DNA of 64,000 nt from Verrucomicrobiaceae bacterium (GTDB lineage Bacteria; Verrucomicrobiota; Verrucomicrobiia; Verrucomicrobiales; Verrucomicrobiaceae): the NCBI GenBank assembly GCA_947458455.1, contig CANGYJ010000001.1, positions 603,141 through 667,140 on the forward strand, read 5' to 3'. Position 1 is the first letter of the stretch. Each line of letters begins with the position of its first letter. The position numbers and the translations under genes were made by a program. The notes beneath the pieces were generated by a model that saw nothing but the letters and a program-made list of their open reading frames with translations, was not told the origin of the DNA and did no database searches. Shown one piece after another: positions 44,961 to 53,762 of this stretch.

Positions 44961-45710
44961 TCAGGGCTGGCCGGTTTGAGCGAGCACCTTGTCCCGCAGC
45001 GCCTTTGTAAAAGCCACCGCATCCATCGCGGAAGTTGGCAAAACGGGCACCTCAATCGCTGTGCCCAGGGCTTTGAGACCCCAAATCTCCTCCAGACGCT
45101 CCGGCATGGCTCCGAGTACGTGGAGGTATTTCAACCGATCACCCTCCGCCCGCAGCCGCTCGGCCATTTTTTCCAATGCAGCCGGCACGCGAGGCACGGT
45201 AGCAAAACGCAGCGTGCGCAGCACCGGCTGGCCGGTGAGTTCGTGCGCCATCGAAAGCATCGTGGCAAGCGCCATCGCGGCGGATTCCTCGCCCGCACCA
45301 TACGGCACGAGCACCATCGTGACATCGTAAGGCATCTGCTTGCCCGCCAGTTCGGAGTCGATGTTCGAGCACTCGGCCCCCGCCGCTTCGAAGCGATCCC
45401 GCCGTACGCTGTAGCCCATATTTTCCTCCCCAAGAGTGGATTGGAGGTAACCAGGCACGGCTTGCAAGGCGTCGGCTTGCTTCAAAACATCCCGCAGCAG
45501 GTTCGTGTGCTTTTCGAGGCCGCCGAGGCTGATGTCTCGCTTCAAGGCCAGCGCATATTTAAAGCTGCGATCGGCCTCGCGGTCCTTTTTCCACTGCCAG
45601 ATGCCAAAGCTGGCAATGCCCAGTATCACCGTGCCCGCAGGAAAAAGCACGAGCGCGGCCCGGATCCAGCGTCCGGGATCGGAGGAGGCCTGAGGAGGAG
45701 AATCGGTCAT
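44961..45710 (-). CDS. Membrane protein with degenerate M28 peptidase-like domain
   Basis: 249 residues. One membrane helix near residues 16-39 (ALVLFPAGTVILGIASFG). The outer domain follows the order of M28 aminopeptidases: LQSTLGEENMGYSVRRDRFE, CSNIDSELAGKQMPYDVTMV, VPYGAGEESAAMALATMLSM and VLRTLRFATVP, but the metal ligands (H-x-D-x, D-D-N) are gone: where HYD is expected VPYGAG is found. It is probably inactive. Its start overlaps the lpxB stop (ATGA) on the same strand, so it is coupled to lipid A synthesis, which may hint at an envelope role. Confidence 0.6.
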   Translation of the reverse strand: MTDSPPQASSDPGRWIRAALVLFPAGTVILGIASFGIWQWKKDREADRSFKYALALKRDISLGGLEKHTNLLRDVLKQADALQAVPGYLQSTLGEENMGYSVRRDRFEAAGAECSNIDSELAGKQMPYDVTMVLVPYGAGEESAAMALATMLSMAHELTGQPVLRTLRFATVPRVPAALEKMAERLRAEGDRLKYLHVLGAMPERLEEIWGLKALGTAIEVPVLPTSAMDAVAFTKALRDKVLAQTGQP

Positions 45711-46837
45711 GAGGAATGAATGGCTGAATGCACGGCCTGCGCCGCCCGCTGATACGCACCGCCGCTGCCCAGCATGGCGACGACGGAGGCCAGATCGGCC
45801 TGGAGAGCCTCACGGCGGTGTTTTTGCATCAAAAGCTCGGACGTGGCCTTCGCGAGGGTATCGGGATTCAAATCGTGCTGCACGAGCTCTTTTACGACCT
45901 CGCGCTTCGCGAGGATGTTGATGATGCCAAGATGCTTGATGCGCACGACGAGCTTGGCAACGACGTAGGTGGGCCAGCTTACATTATAGACGAGCGTGTA
46001 GGGCAGCCCAAAGCAGGCCGCCTCCAGCGTGGCCGTGCCGCTGGCCACCGCGCCCGCCTCGCAGCGCTGCATGAGGTCATACACGGTGCCCACCTCGATC
46101 CAGCGCTTCGCCTCCGGCACGCCGAGGGCATCCGCCATCGTGCGCATGTGCCCAGCGAGCGCCTCATTGGCCGCTGAAACCGCAAAACGCGCCTCCGGCA
46201 CCGCCAAGCGGATGGCCTGCGAGGCCTGCACCATGACCGGAAACAAGCGCCGAACCTCGTTCAGCCGACTTCCAGGAAACCAGCCCACCAGAGCAGTCTC
46301 ACGCTTCCAATCTCGCCGGAGCGTCTGAACGCGATCCACCATCGGATGACCGCAGAATTCCGTGCGCAACCCGCTCTTCTCGTAAAAAGCCTTTTCGAAG
46401 GGGAAAATGCAGATCATGAGGTCCAGCACCTTCGCCATCACCTTCACGCGCCCCTTCTTCCAGGCCCAAACTTGCGGGCTGATGTAATAGAGAATCTTCC
46501 CCGCGTAGCCTGCGGCTCGCAGCGACTTCGCCACACGCAAATTGAAGCCCGGGTAATCTACGAGGATGACCGCCTCAGGCCGCTCAGCCAGGATTTGCGC
46601 CTCCACCGCCAGCTTCTTCTTTTTGAAGTAACGGTAGATTTTGAGCACCTCCCACAGGCCCACCACACCCGCCTTCTCCACCCAGTCCTCGATTCCCTGC
46701 CCCGCCACCTCCCGCATCTGACGGCCGCCGAGTCCATTGACCTGCAACTCCGGTTCCAGCACCTTCATTTCACGCAGCAAACCCGCCGCATGAGTGTCTC
46801 CGCTGATTTCTCCGGCAATGATGAATACCCGTGTCAT
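45707..46837 (-). CDS. lpxB: Lipid A disaccharide synthase
   Basis: 376 residues from the ATG at 46837. Joins UDP-diacylglucosamine and lipid X to form the lipid A disaccharide at the inner face of the inner membrane. Marks: VFIIAGEISGDTHAAGLL, GVVGLWEVLKIYRYFKKKK, VILVDYPGFNLRVAKSLR, YYISPQVWAWKKGRVKVMAK, FCGHPMVDRV and VGWFPGSRLNEVRRL, then ASGTATLEAACFGLPYTLVY. All are typical of GT19. It shows that the cell makes lipopolysaccharide. Confidence 0.97.
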   Translation of the reverse strand: MTRVFIIAGEISGDTHAAGLLREMKVLEPELQVNGLGGRQMREVAGQGIEDWVEKAGVVGLWEVLKIYRYFKKKKLAVEAQILAERPEAVILVDYPGFNLRVAKSLRAAGYAGKILYYISPQVWAWKKGRVKVMAKVLDLMICIFPFEKAFYEKSGLRTEFCGHPMVDRVQTLRRDWKRETALVGWFPGSRLNEVRRLFPVMVQASQAIRLAVPEARFAVSAANEALAGHMRTMADALGVPEAKRWIEVGTVYDLMQRCEAGAVASGTATLEAACFGLPYTLVYNVSWPTYVVAKLVVRIKHLGIINILAKREVVKELVQHDLNPDTLAKATSELLMQKHRREALQADLASVVAMLGSGGAYQRAAQAVHSAIHSS

Positions 46838-47406
46838 GCGAAGCACAGGAGGGCGGGAATCCAGGAGAGAAAAAACATCGACACAAGCCTAGCCGTGAGG
46901 TCCGGGCGGTCAAACGCCATGCGGGCCGAATGCCAAAACTACAGCCCGAAATCTTTAAACCGAGATTCGACCTCCGCTTCCTCACCGATCCCTCTTCTGG
47001 TCACTCAGATCACTTCCGTCCCAAAAGGGACTATTCCCACGCTTGAAGCATTTACGGCTAGGTCATGGCCGTCTGCCCCCCCCCCTCACATTTGCATGAG
47101 ATACGGTTTTTCTCATTTCTACCATGATGAGCCTCCAAAGGCCTCCAAAACCAAGATGAGCCTCTGGCACCCTTGTATTTAACGCTCCATTTCGAACCAA
47201 ACAGGTTTTTCCATATTTTCTAAATACCGTCTGCAACTTTTCCAAAGGGATCTACCCGCCCTTTCCGTCTCACTTCACCCTCCTCCCTTACCCTTCTAGG
47301 CCTTTTTCAGGCTTTTCTATTCTCATTTTTACAATTTGATCATATAATTTCCATATTACCCTTGTAACATTTATAATCTTAGTTTTTTTATATATAAAAA
47401 GACGCC
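46838..47406. other. Intergenic stretch with AT-rich promoter-like zone
   Basis: No gene seen. A C-tract of more than ten C lies near 47076-47086. From about 47180 to 47400 the sequence is unusually AT-rich for this chromosome and holds two TATAAT boxes (47343-47348 and 47372-47377), the second about 30 bp before the ATG of the small secreted-protein gene at 47407. No matching -35 at 17 bp is clear. Confidence 0.5.
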
Positions 47407-47724
47407 ATGAACGCCTCACGCAACATCCTCCTCGCCGCCGCCCTCCTCTTTGCGGTCTTCGTTGTCCCCGCTTCCGCTCAACAAGGCTATTACGCCGCCG
47501 GTTACTACGCCGCCTCCCAGGCCCAGCAGGCCGCCGCTTCCCACACTTCCCCACGTGCCTCCCCCGTCGCCGCTCCCCCTGCTCCCGCCACCGGCAACGC
47601 CCAGATTCGCTTCGACGGCCGTTTCGCCTCCGTCGGCTCCAGCGCTCCCGCTCAGCTTCAGCAAGCTGTTTACGCCGCCAACAAGCTCCAACACAAGCCC
47701 TACGCACCAAAAGCCGCAGGATAA
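47407..47724 (+). CDS. Small secreted Ala/Tyr-rich protein
   Basis: 105 residues. Signal peptide ends near VPASAQ. The mature part begins QGYYAAGYYAASQAQQAAA, then turns Pro/Ala-rich, and ends AYAANKLQHK-type (AVYAANKLQHKPYAPKAAG). I recognise no family. It is preceded by the AT-rich zone, and low complexity suggests an envelope or structural role. Confidence is based on the clean signal peptide and reading-frame codon use. Confidence 0.6.
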   Translation: MNASRNILLAAALLFAVFVVPASAQQGYYAAGYYAASQAQQAAASHTSPRASPVAAPPAPATGNAQIRFDGRFASVGSSAPAQLQQAVYAANKLQHKPYAPKAAG

Positions 47725-47875
47725 CTGGCTTCATTGCCCGTCATCCTGCTGGCTTCAAATGCTCATTTTTGTAACACGATTCTCGCTCTCGAAAACAAGC
47801 CACCCGACAAACCTGCGAATCAATCCCTCGCGAAGCCCCCAAATCACCCCCAAACCTCTCATCCCCAATAATCCC

Positions 47876-48091
47876 ATGAACGTCTTCGCGCTCTCCTCCC
47901 CCACCGCCTCCAACGAAACCTCCCTCGGCTGGAACCATCTGCCTGCCTATGATGAGGTCATGAGCGAACTGCGCGGCCTGAATCACCTCGATATCAATGC
48001 CCCGCTGGCGCCCGAACCCCGCGCCAACAATCTCCTCATCGAGTCCTTCTGGAGCGCTTTGACCCGCTCAAACACGATGGTCGCCGCTTAA
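47876..48091 (+). CDS. Small protein of unknown function
   Basis: 71 residues from an ATG at 47876: FALSSPTASNETSLGWNHL, then AYDEVMSELRGLNHLDIN and NNLLIESFWSALTRSN. No signal peptide, no known domain, no clear ribosome-binding site. The mixed composition reads like a genuine protein rather than a shadow, and no gene is on the other strand. It ends 8 bp before the stop of the convergent PQQ gene. Confidence 0.5.
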   Translation: MNVFALSSPTASNETSLGWNHLPAYDEVMSELRGLNHLDINAPLAPEPRANNLLIESFWSALTRSNTMVAA

Positions 48092-48098
48092 AAATGGC

Positions 48099-50735
48099 TT
48101 ACTCGCGGATCACCTCAATGCCGCTGAGCAAGGTTTCGCCCTCGCTGGGCGTCAGAAAGAAAGTCAGCATACCGTCGGTAACTTCGATGTGAGAAAGAGT
48201 CTCGGTCTGAGCGGTCAATTCAGCGGGCTGAAGATGGGTGAGCGCGATTTTTCCCTGCATGGTGACATCAAAACGATGCTTCGAGCTGTCCGGCGATGAG
48301 AAGACGAGTTTGACGGTGTAGCGGCCATTTTGGAGGCCGCTGAGTTTGGCGCTGCGCAGGCCTTTGACGCCGCTGGCGGCCACCCACGGCCAACCGGTGC
48401 CTTTTTTCATCCAGAGCGAGTGCTGGAAGAAATACTCGAGCTTCGCAGGCTCGGTGACGAAGTCGATTTCGGGCGAGGGACCTCCCACGCTGGGGAAATC
48501 GAGCCAGAGGGTGCCGTCGCGTGTTTTGCGGTCGCCGGGAGCACCGAGGTTGATGCCGATACGTTGGATTTTGCCGTGAATGGCGGCTTTGGGCACGGCA
48601 CCCCAGGTGGCCCATTGCTCGAAGTCTTCGGACATCGAGTAAAGCGCGAGTCCCATCGGCAGCGGGTAGCTGCAGGTGCAGCCTTCGTAGAAGTAAGGCA
48701 CGTTCAAGATGCCGCCGGCGGGCACGATGCTGTTCGTGCAACCGCTGCGCGGCCCGCTGATGTGGATGGTGCCGCTTTCGACCTTCTTGTCGTAAAACGC
48801 GGCGGTGCCGCTGCGGAAAGTGAAGATGCCGCCGTAGTCGAAGCCGCCGTCGCAACCGTAGCTTTTCGGAAAGACGCGTGGTTCTTGTTCGAGCGTGAGC
48901 GGATTGATGCGGAAGCCTGATTTCGGCTGATCGGGAGACCAGTCGTTCTCTTGCGTGGGTGGGCGATACTGCGCCTGCTGGATGCTTTGCTGGTCCACGG
49001 TGCCGAATTTCGCGCGGAGTTCCGGCTGCTCGTATTCATCAAGCACGCGGCCGGTGTAGATGTCGCTGAAGACGGGCGCGAGGAGCTTGTAATCGACCTT
49101 TCCTTGGCGGTTCTTGGCATCGAGCCAGTCCTTGTCCGCCGTGATCATGACGCCATCGACGATCTTCGGCTGCGGCGCACGCTTGAAGTTGCGCAACGCA
49201 TCATCAAACCACAGCACGCCGAGCGGTGCCTGCACCAGCGGGTCTTCGTTCGCGTTCCAATCGGCGAGGTAGTTCGTGGAGCCGGTGAGTGGGCCGCGGG
49301 TGTGGAGGAGTTTGCCTTCCAAGCTGACGAGTTTGCCTCCCAGCGGCCGCAGCGCGAATCCGATGGCTTTGGAGCCAAAAATGATGTTCGCGAAGTAGCG
49401 CGGGAGTTCGGACTTGGGCGACAAAACGGCCACGCGTTCGCCATAAAGGCCGGTTTTGACGAGGCGAGTGCGCAGAGTGCTGTCGTCGCTCAACACGATG
49501 AGGTGGAACTGGCTGTTGGTGAGCAGCGCTTCGATGAAACCGGGCTTGGCGGGCTCGGTGAGCATCGCGTAGCCACGCGTGGTGCCTGCGGCGTCGATGC
49601 ATTTCTTCGCCAGGTCTTCATCAGCCTTTTCGAGGACGATCTCGCGCTTCCAGCGCTTTATTTCGCCGCTGCCTGAACCGAAAGCCTTGAGAACACCATC
49701 CGTGGTGACGACGAAGCATTTGTCATCGGCGAGGATGACGCTGTGGGCGTTGGTGAAGGTGTCGAAGGGAACTTCGGTGTCGGCGGCGTGGACGGTGCGC
49801 TGGATGCCTTTCTGGCCTTCGGCGCGTGGTTTGTCCTCGTGGCGCTTGGCGCTGATGGCTTCATCGAAAAGGAGGCCACGACGGCGGAGCTTGGCGGCTT
49901 CTTTTTCGGCGGGTGTGGAGGCAAACCAGCCACCGGTGTAGCGGCCGGCAGAAGGCAGCTCAAACTCTTTGATGTCGCCGGTTTTGAGATCGAGACGAGC
50001 GGGATAGGCGGTGCTGCATGGGACGATGAGGTCGCCGCCATTGATGAGGAGGTAGCCCTGCGGCGCGAGGCCGCCCATGGCCTCGGTGGCATGTGGGTGA
50101 ACGCCGTACAGGTAGGAGCAGCGGTCGTTGCGCCAGATCTCCGCACCAGTGGCGGCATCGCAGCAAAAGACAAAAGTGCCTTCGAGCGGCCAGACGCCGG
50201 CGGCGAAGTAAACGCGGCCCTCTTTGGCCACCGGACCGCCGCGCACGGGCCACACGGAGATGAGGCGCTGATTGCCGAGAAGCAGGCGATTCGATGGAAC
50301 GGCCCGTTTTTGCCAGACCTCGGTGCCGTCCGTGAGTTTCACGCAGCGGACGAGGCCGTCATCGGAGCCAAAGATGGCGGTTTCACCGACGATGACAGGT
50401 GCGAACCGCACGGGGCCATTCGCGAGGGCTCGCCAAAGCTCGGTGCCGGTGTCTGTTTCGAAGGCGATGACGCAATCTTCACGCGAACTGCCGACAAGGA
50501 GGCGCTTTCCGGCAGCGACGGGCTCGTAGCTGCGATCAAACTGCAAGCGTGGCTCTTTGAAGGCCGGGCGCAGCGGCGGCAGCTCGCGACTCCAAATGAG
50601 GCGAGGCTCTGCAGGCATTTTTTGCGTCGTGGCGGCCGTGCGGCCGGGATCGTGTCGCCACATGGGCCAATCGGCGGCGTGCGCCAAAGCGGAGAGGAAA
50701 AGGAAGAGGAAAAGGAAGATGACAAGACGCGGCAT
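48099..50735 (-). CDS. Secreted PQQ-type propeller protein
   Basis: 878 residues. Signal peptide MPRLVIFLFLFLFLSALAHA. The PQQ-like blades start DWPMWRHDPGRTAATTQK and repeat as CVIAFETDTGTELWRALAN, LVRCVKLTDGTEVWQKRA and FCCDAATGAEIWRND. Later blades include DDKCFVVTTDGVLKAFGSG. A C-terminal jelly-roll region with GRYTVKLVFSSPDSSKHRFD and TLLSGIEVIRE resembles a malectin-like domain. PVC genomes carry many such proteins; substrate unknown. It shares a 20-bp start region with a divergent small membrane protein gene. Confidence 0.88.
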   Translation of the reverse strand: MPRLVIFLFLFLFLSALAHAADWPMWRHDPGRTAATTQKMPAEPRLIWSRELPPLRPAFKEPRLQFDRSYEPVAAGKRLLVGSSREDCVIAFETDTGTELWRALANGPVRFAPVIVGETAIFGSDDGLVRCVKLTDGTEVWQKRAVPSNRLLLGNQRLISVWPVRGGPVAKEGRVYFAAGVWPLEGTFVFCCDAATGAEIWRNDRCSYLYGVHPHATEAMGGLAPQGYLLINGGDLIVPCSTAYPARLDLKTGDIKEFELPSAGRYTGGWFASTPAEKEAAKLRRRGLLFDEAISAKRHEDKPRAEGQKGIQRTVHAADTEVPFDTFTNAHSVILADDKCFVVTTDGVLKAFGSGSGEIKRWKREIVLEKADEDLAKKCIDAAGTTRGYAMLTEPAKPGFIEALLTNSQFHLIVLSDDSTLRTRLVKTGLYGERVAVLSPKSELPRYFANIIFGSKAIGFALRPLGGKLVSLEGKLLHTRGPLTGSTNYLADWNANEDPLVQAPLGVLWFDDALRNFKRAPQPKIVDGVMITADKDWLDAKNRQGKVDYKLLAPVFSDIYTGRVLDEYEQPELRAKFGTVDQQSIQQAQYRPPTQENDWSPDQPKSGFRINPLTLEQEPRVFPKSYGCDGGFDYGGIFTFRSGTAAFYDKKVESGTIHISGPRSGCTNSIVPAGGILNVPYFYEGCTCSYPLPMGLALYSMSEDFEQWATWGAVPKAAIHGKIQRIGINLGAPGDRKTRDGTLWLDFPSVGGPSPEIDFVTEPAKLEYFFQHSLWMKKGTGWPWVAASGVKGLRSAKLSGLQNGRYTVKLVFSSPDSSKHRFDVTMQGKIALTHLQPAELTAQTETLSHIEVTDGMLTFFLTPSEGETLLSGIEVIRE

Positions 50736-50755
50736 GGCGAGCCAGTATCTACGCG

Positions 50756-50971
50756 ATGTTTGCCACGCAACTCACCAACCTGACGCTTTTGCTCGCCGAA
50801 GCCGCGCCGCTCAATCCAGGCCTCGCCGCCGAGGAGGAGACGAAGCGCCTCATCGGCATCTTCGTCGTGCTCGGCATGGTGGCGCTGATTTTGAAGGGCT
50901 TCCTCATCGCCCGATGGTTCGCCAAGAGGAAGAAACTCAGGACGAAAGCTTCTCAGACGCCACCACGGTGA
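50756..50971 (+). CDS. Small single-span membrane protein
   Basis: 71 residues. A hydrophobic helix near 33-55 (LIGIFVVLGMVALILKGFLI) is followed by the basic run ARWFAKRKKLRTK, typical of an N-out, C-in small membrane protein. It ends in the 3' part of the convergent lipoprotein gene, with 35 bp of overlap. Family unknown. The ATG is 20 bp from the divergent PQQ gene start. Confidence 0.5.
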   Translation: MFATQLTNLTLLLAEAAPLNPGLAAEEETKRLIGIFVVLGMVALILKGFLIARWFAKRKKLRTKASQTPPR

Positions 50972-51434
50972 TTTTGCCGTCTTTGCTTTCGAGACGGAGC
51001 TTCGCACGGCCAAACTCACGCTTGTAGCTCCAGCCGGTCTCGGCCTCCCAGGTGGTGGTGCTGAGCTGGCGGAGCACGCGGAGCTGCAGCACGAAGGTGG
51101 CGAGACGGTTTTTGTTATCGACGACGATTTGATCCGGCTCGATGGCCTTCAAGTCGATGGCGTTGACGAAGTCGAGCTTCAGATCCGCCAGGCGTTTCAC
51201 GAATTCCGTCGTCGCAGGCGTCATCATGCCATCGCGGCTGATCTCTCCGAGCACGATGCTGTAGTTTTTGGCCACGCCGGGATTCAGTTCCGGCAGGTTT
51301 TGGATCACATGACGGATTGCTGATTCACCGGCATCGCACTCGATAAGGTTCACCGGCAGGCCGCCATTCTCGGACGAATGACAACCAGTGAGGGCAAGAA
51401 GGGCAGCAAAAGCAAAGAAGCGTCGGGAGAACAT
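50937..51434 (-). CDS. Lipoprotein of unknown function
   Basis: 165 residues from an ATG at 51434: SRRFFAFAALLALTGCHSSE has a signal with lipobox LTGC. The mature part (SAIRHVIQNLPELNPGVAK, FVKRLADLKLDFVNAID, WSYKREFGRAKLRLESKDG) has no named domain that I know. The gene lies 43 bp downstream of opgG on the same strand and may be part of its transcript, suggesting an envelope role. Confidence 0.7.
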   Translation of the reverse strand: MFSRRFFAFAALLALTGCHSSENGGLPVNLIECDAGESAIRHVIQNLPELNPGVAKNYSIVLGEISRDGMMTPATTEFVKRLADLKLDFVNAIDLKAIEPDQIVVDNKNRLATFVLQLRVLRQLSTTTWEAETGWSYKREFGRAKLRLESKDGKITVVASEKLSS

Positions 51435-51477
51435 GAAGAGGTTGGTTGGATGATGCGTGGCAAAGGGCGGAAAGGTT

Positions 51478-52992
51478 TCAGCGACGCCACTGATACATCC
51501 AGCGCTCGGAAATAACCTTCTCGCCATCTTTGAGCTCGCTCATGATTTCGAGCAGGTTGGTCTTCTCCGGCACATCGAGCTTGAAGAAGGCACGCCAGCC
51601 GCCGGTTTCGGCATTTTTCATCACGCGCTTATCGAGGATCTTCGCCTCGCCGGAGCTGATTTGAAGGTCGATGTCAGGCACCCAGTCGGCCTTGGCAGGC
51701 GCGGGCATTTCACCAGCGGAGAAGTCGATGACGTAAAGATGATCGTCGGAGTCCATCACGAAGCCACGGCGGGTATTGAGCACCTTGCAGAGCTTGCCGG
51801 GCTCGTGCTGATCCAGCCAGTGGAGGTTGTAGGCCACGCGGAGAGGCTCGGCGGGCGTGGCGGGAAGGTTTTTCGGGCTCCACATGGCCACGATGTTGTC
51901 CCAGGTTTCTTCGCCGGTGGAAAGCTCCACGAGCGTCACCGAGCCAGCACCGAAGCCGCTCACCGGCTCCACCCACACGGCGGGGCGGCGGTGGTAGTTC
52001 GCTTCGAGGTCCTGGAAGTGGTTGAAGTCCCGGTCCCGCTCCGCCAGGCCAAAGCCCTTCAGCTTGTCGGTCTCGAAAAGGCTCAGGCGCATGTCCCGGC
52101 TCACATCCAGAGGACGCCAGATCGACGGCCCGCCTTCGATCTCGACCTGGAGACCATCGGAATCATGTACCTCGGGGCGGAAGTCGTAGGGCTTCGGGTG
52201 CGAGTTTTCGCCGAACCAGAACATGCTGGAGAAGGGCGCGATGCCCAGCATCTTCACCGCCTTGCGCAGATACAGCGTGGCCTTGATCTTCATCAGCGTG
52301 GTCTTCCCCGGCGTGGATTCGAATTCGTAAGCCCCCGTGATGCTGGGACCATTCAGCAGCGCCAGCACCTTCACCGAGGTGGCACCGGGCTTTGGGGCCT
52401 CAAGCCAGAAGTGCGTGAAATCCGGGAACTCCTCCGGCTCACCGCCGATGGTATTCACCGCCACACCACGGGCGGAAATGCCGTAGCCCAGTTCCGTGGT
52501 CACGGCGCGGTAGTAGCTGGCCCCCATGAAGACGAGGAACTCGAAGCGGCGCTTCAGCAGCGCCTCCGGGGCCACCACGCGAAAGCCCGCATAGCCTTCC
52601 GGATTCGTGACCTTCTCCGGCACCTGGAGCTTGCCATAATCGAAGAGTCCCCGGTCAAACAGCACCGCCGACGTGGCACCATCCCGCATGGTGTAAAAGC
52701 GCACCGGCTTCTTAAACATCCAGCCGGGGTGGAAAAACTCGATGCGATACACATCGCCGAGATCGCTGAAGATCGCCTTTTGAGGCTGAAAGCGGATATC
52801 GCGATGGCCGTCGTATTTCAGCCCTTCAAAAAACGGATCGAGTTTCTGCGACGGAGCCATATGCGGCTGCGCCGCGAGCTGCGCGGCCACTTTTTCCAGG
52901 CTGGCGTGGTCCTTCACGTCTTCCAGCTTCACCTGGGCAGCCGCCGAGACGGCGAGCAGCGACATCAATCCAATCGAAGGGGCAAATTTCAT
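51478..52992 (-). CDS. opgG: Periplasmic glucan biosynthesis protein
   Basis: 504 residues from an ATG at 52992, signal peptide ending SAAAQ. Needed for making osmoregulated periplasmic glucans; recent work shows OpgG/OpgD-like proteins to be beta-glucanases. Marks: YDGHRDIRFQPQKAIFSD, YGISARGVAVNTIGGEPEEF, MFWFGENSHPKPYDFRPEVH, DSDGLQVEIEGGPSIWRPL, GFGLAERDRDFNHFQDLEAN and YHRRPAVWVEP. The order and length fit MdoG. The glucosyltransferase OpgH is not next to it in this window. Confidence 0.95.
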   Translation of the reverse strand: MKFAPSIGLMSLLAVSAAAQVKLEDVKDHASLEKVAAQLAAQPHMAPSQKLDPFFEGLKYDGHRDIRFQPQKAIFSDLGDVYRIEFFHPGWMFKKPVRFYTMRDGATSAVLFDRGLFDYGKLQVPEKVTNPEGYAGFRVVAPEALLKRRFEFLVFMGASYYRAVTTELGYGISARGVAVNTIGGEPEEFPDFTHFWLEAPKPGATSVKVLALLNGPSITGAYEFESTPGKTTLMKIKATLYLRKAVKMLGIAPFSSMFWFGENSHPKPYDFRPEVHDSDGLQVEIEGGPSIWRPLDVSRDMRLSLFETDKLKGFGLAERDRDFNHFQDLEANYHRRPAVWVEPVSGFGAGSVTLVELSTGEETWDNIVAMWSPKNLPATPAEPLRVAYNLHWLDQHEPGKLCKVLNTRRGFVMDSDDHLYVIDFSAGEMPAPAKADWVPDIDLQISSGEAKILDKRVMKNAETGGWRAFFKLDVPEKTNLLEIMSELKDGEKVISERWMYQWRR

Positions 52993-53069
52993 GCGGGGGC
53001 CGCGAGCATGCAGCACGCCGCATGCCAGTCAACCAGCGGGAACTGCCATCCCCGATTTCTCACGCCGGC

Positions 53070-53389
53070 TCAATAGTGCCCGTAGCCGCCGCGATGGCGG
53101 TAGCCGTTGTTCGAGCAGTGGTTGTTGGATTGGCGCATTGCCACAGCCTGCTCGGCCTGCCAAGGTGAGGTAGCCGTTGTTCGAGCAGTGGTTGTTGGAT
53201 TGGCGGCGCTCACTTCGATTGCTGTTGGCTAGGCCGTAAGCAATCAAGCCGATGGCAGCCGCGCCGATGAGCACAGCTCCAGGCTCCACGACTTGCCGCG
53301 GACGCCCATAGGCATCGTAAGCGGTGGTGCAGGAGGCCTGAGCGGACAGGAGAAGCACGAGAATGAGGCGATGGATGGATTTTTTTCAT
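53070..53389 (-). pseudogene. Broken small lipoprotein gene
   Basis: An ATG at 53389 is followed by seven A on the minus strand; with six A the frame would read KKSIHRLILVLLLSAQASC, a normal lipoprotein signal, and join AYDAYGRPRQVVEPGAVLIG, then AAAIGLIAYGLANSN. As it stands the start is out of frame. The 3' end is also broken: a 37-bp sequence is repeated (53099-53135 and 53169-53205) with 33 bp between, a 70-bp insertion that shifts the frame away from the expected ending CSNNGYRHRGGYGHY and TGA at 53072-53070. Two lesions mark it as decayed, unless the A run is a phase switch. Confidence 0.65.
53099..53205. repeat. 37-bp direct repeat with 33-bp spacer
   Basis: Copies at 53099-53135 and 53169-53205 are identical, starting GGTAGCCGTTGTTCGAG and ending GTTGTTGGATTGGCG. 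They lie inside the broken lipoprotein gene. Confidence 0.95.
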
Positions 53390-53762
53390 CGGCTCTCCGA
53401 CGGCAAAGCGAGCGGTCTAATCAAGACCATGATTCTGGGCGCTAAGCGCATTGAGGAGCTCCATAACGGGCTAAAGCCCGAACGACGAATGATGAACGAC
53501 GAACCTCTGCCTTCTCACCACTCTAAGTCTCTCTCTTTGCGGTCCTTGCGATCTCTCCGCCTGCATCGCTACGCGAAGCGTTGCGGGCGGGTCTGGCGGT
53601 GAACCTTTTTGAGCCATGAGCGGAGTCGCGGACGACTTCCCACTGCAGCCATTCCTTCCGTGTCTTCGATATTCCACTTTCTCGGGCGGGCGTGACAAGA
53701 TGAGCGCATTGACGGACAAACGAGCGCTAGACGCGTGGAGGTGTTTCTGTGATGCTTGAGGC
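53390..53762. other. Repeat-rich intergenic stretch
   Basis: No gene is supported. It holds a 23-bp sequence (53467-53489) that recurs inverted at 61012-61034, a heptamer array 53476-53503, a pyrimidine-rich CTTTGCGG/CTTGCGAT-type tract near 53525-53555 and a small palindrome near 53570-53582 (CGCTACGCGAAGCG). Confidence 0.7.
53467..53503. repeat. Hairpin plus heptamer array, shared with 61012-61034
   Basis: CGGGC-TAAA-GCCCG forms a 5-bp hairpin at 53467-53480. It leads into heptamers GCCCGAA, CGACGAA, TGATGAA, CGACGAA (53476-53503). The first 23 bp match 61012-61034 perfectly in inverted orientation. Confidence 0.85.

Noticed and set aside
47450..48091. 213-codon frame overlapping the small secreted-protein gene
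   Set aside because: The first 140 codons are a shadow frame; only the part from 47876 reads as a protein.
53099..53205. Direct repeats considered as a CRISPR array
   Set aside because: Only two copies, inside a protein-coding relic, with no further spacers and no cas genes.
53363..53602. 79-codon plus frame in the repeat-rich spacer
   Set aside because: Made of repeat sequence and low-complexity Ser/Leu/Arg runs.
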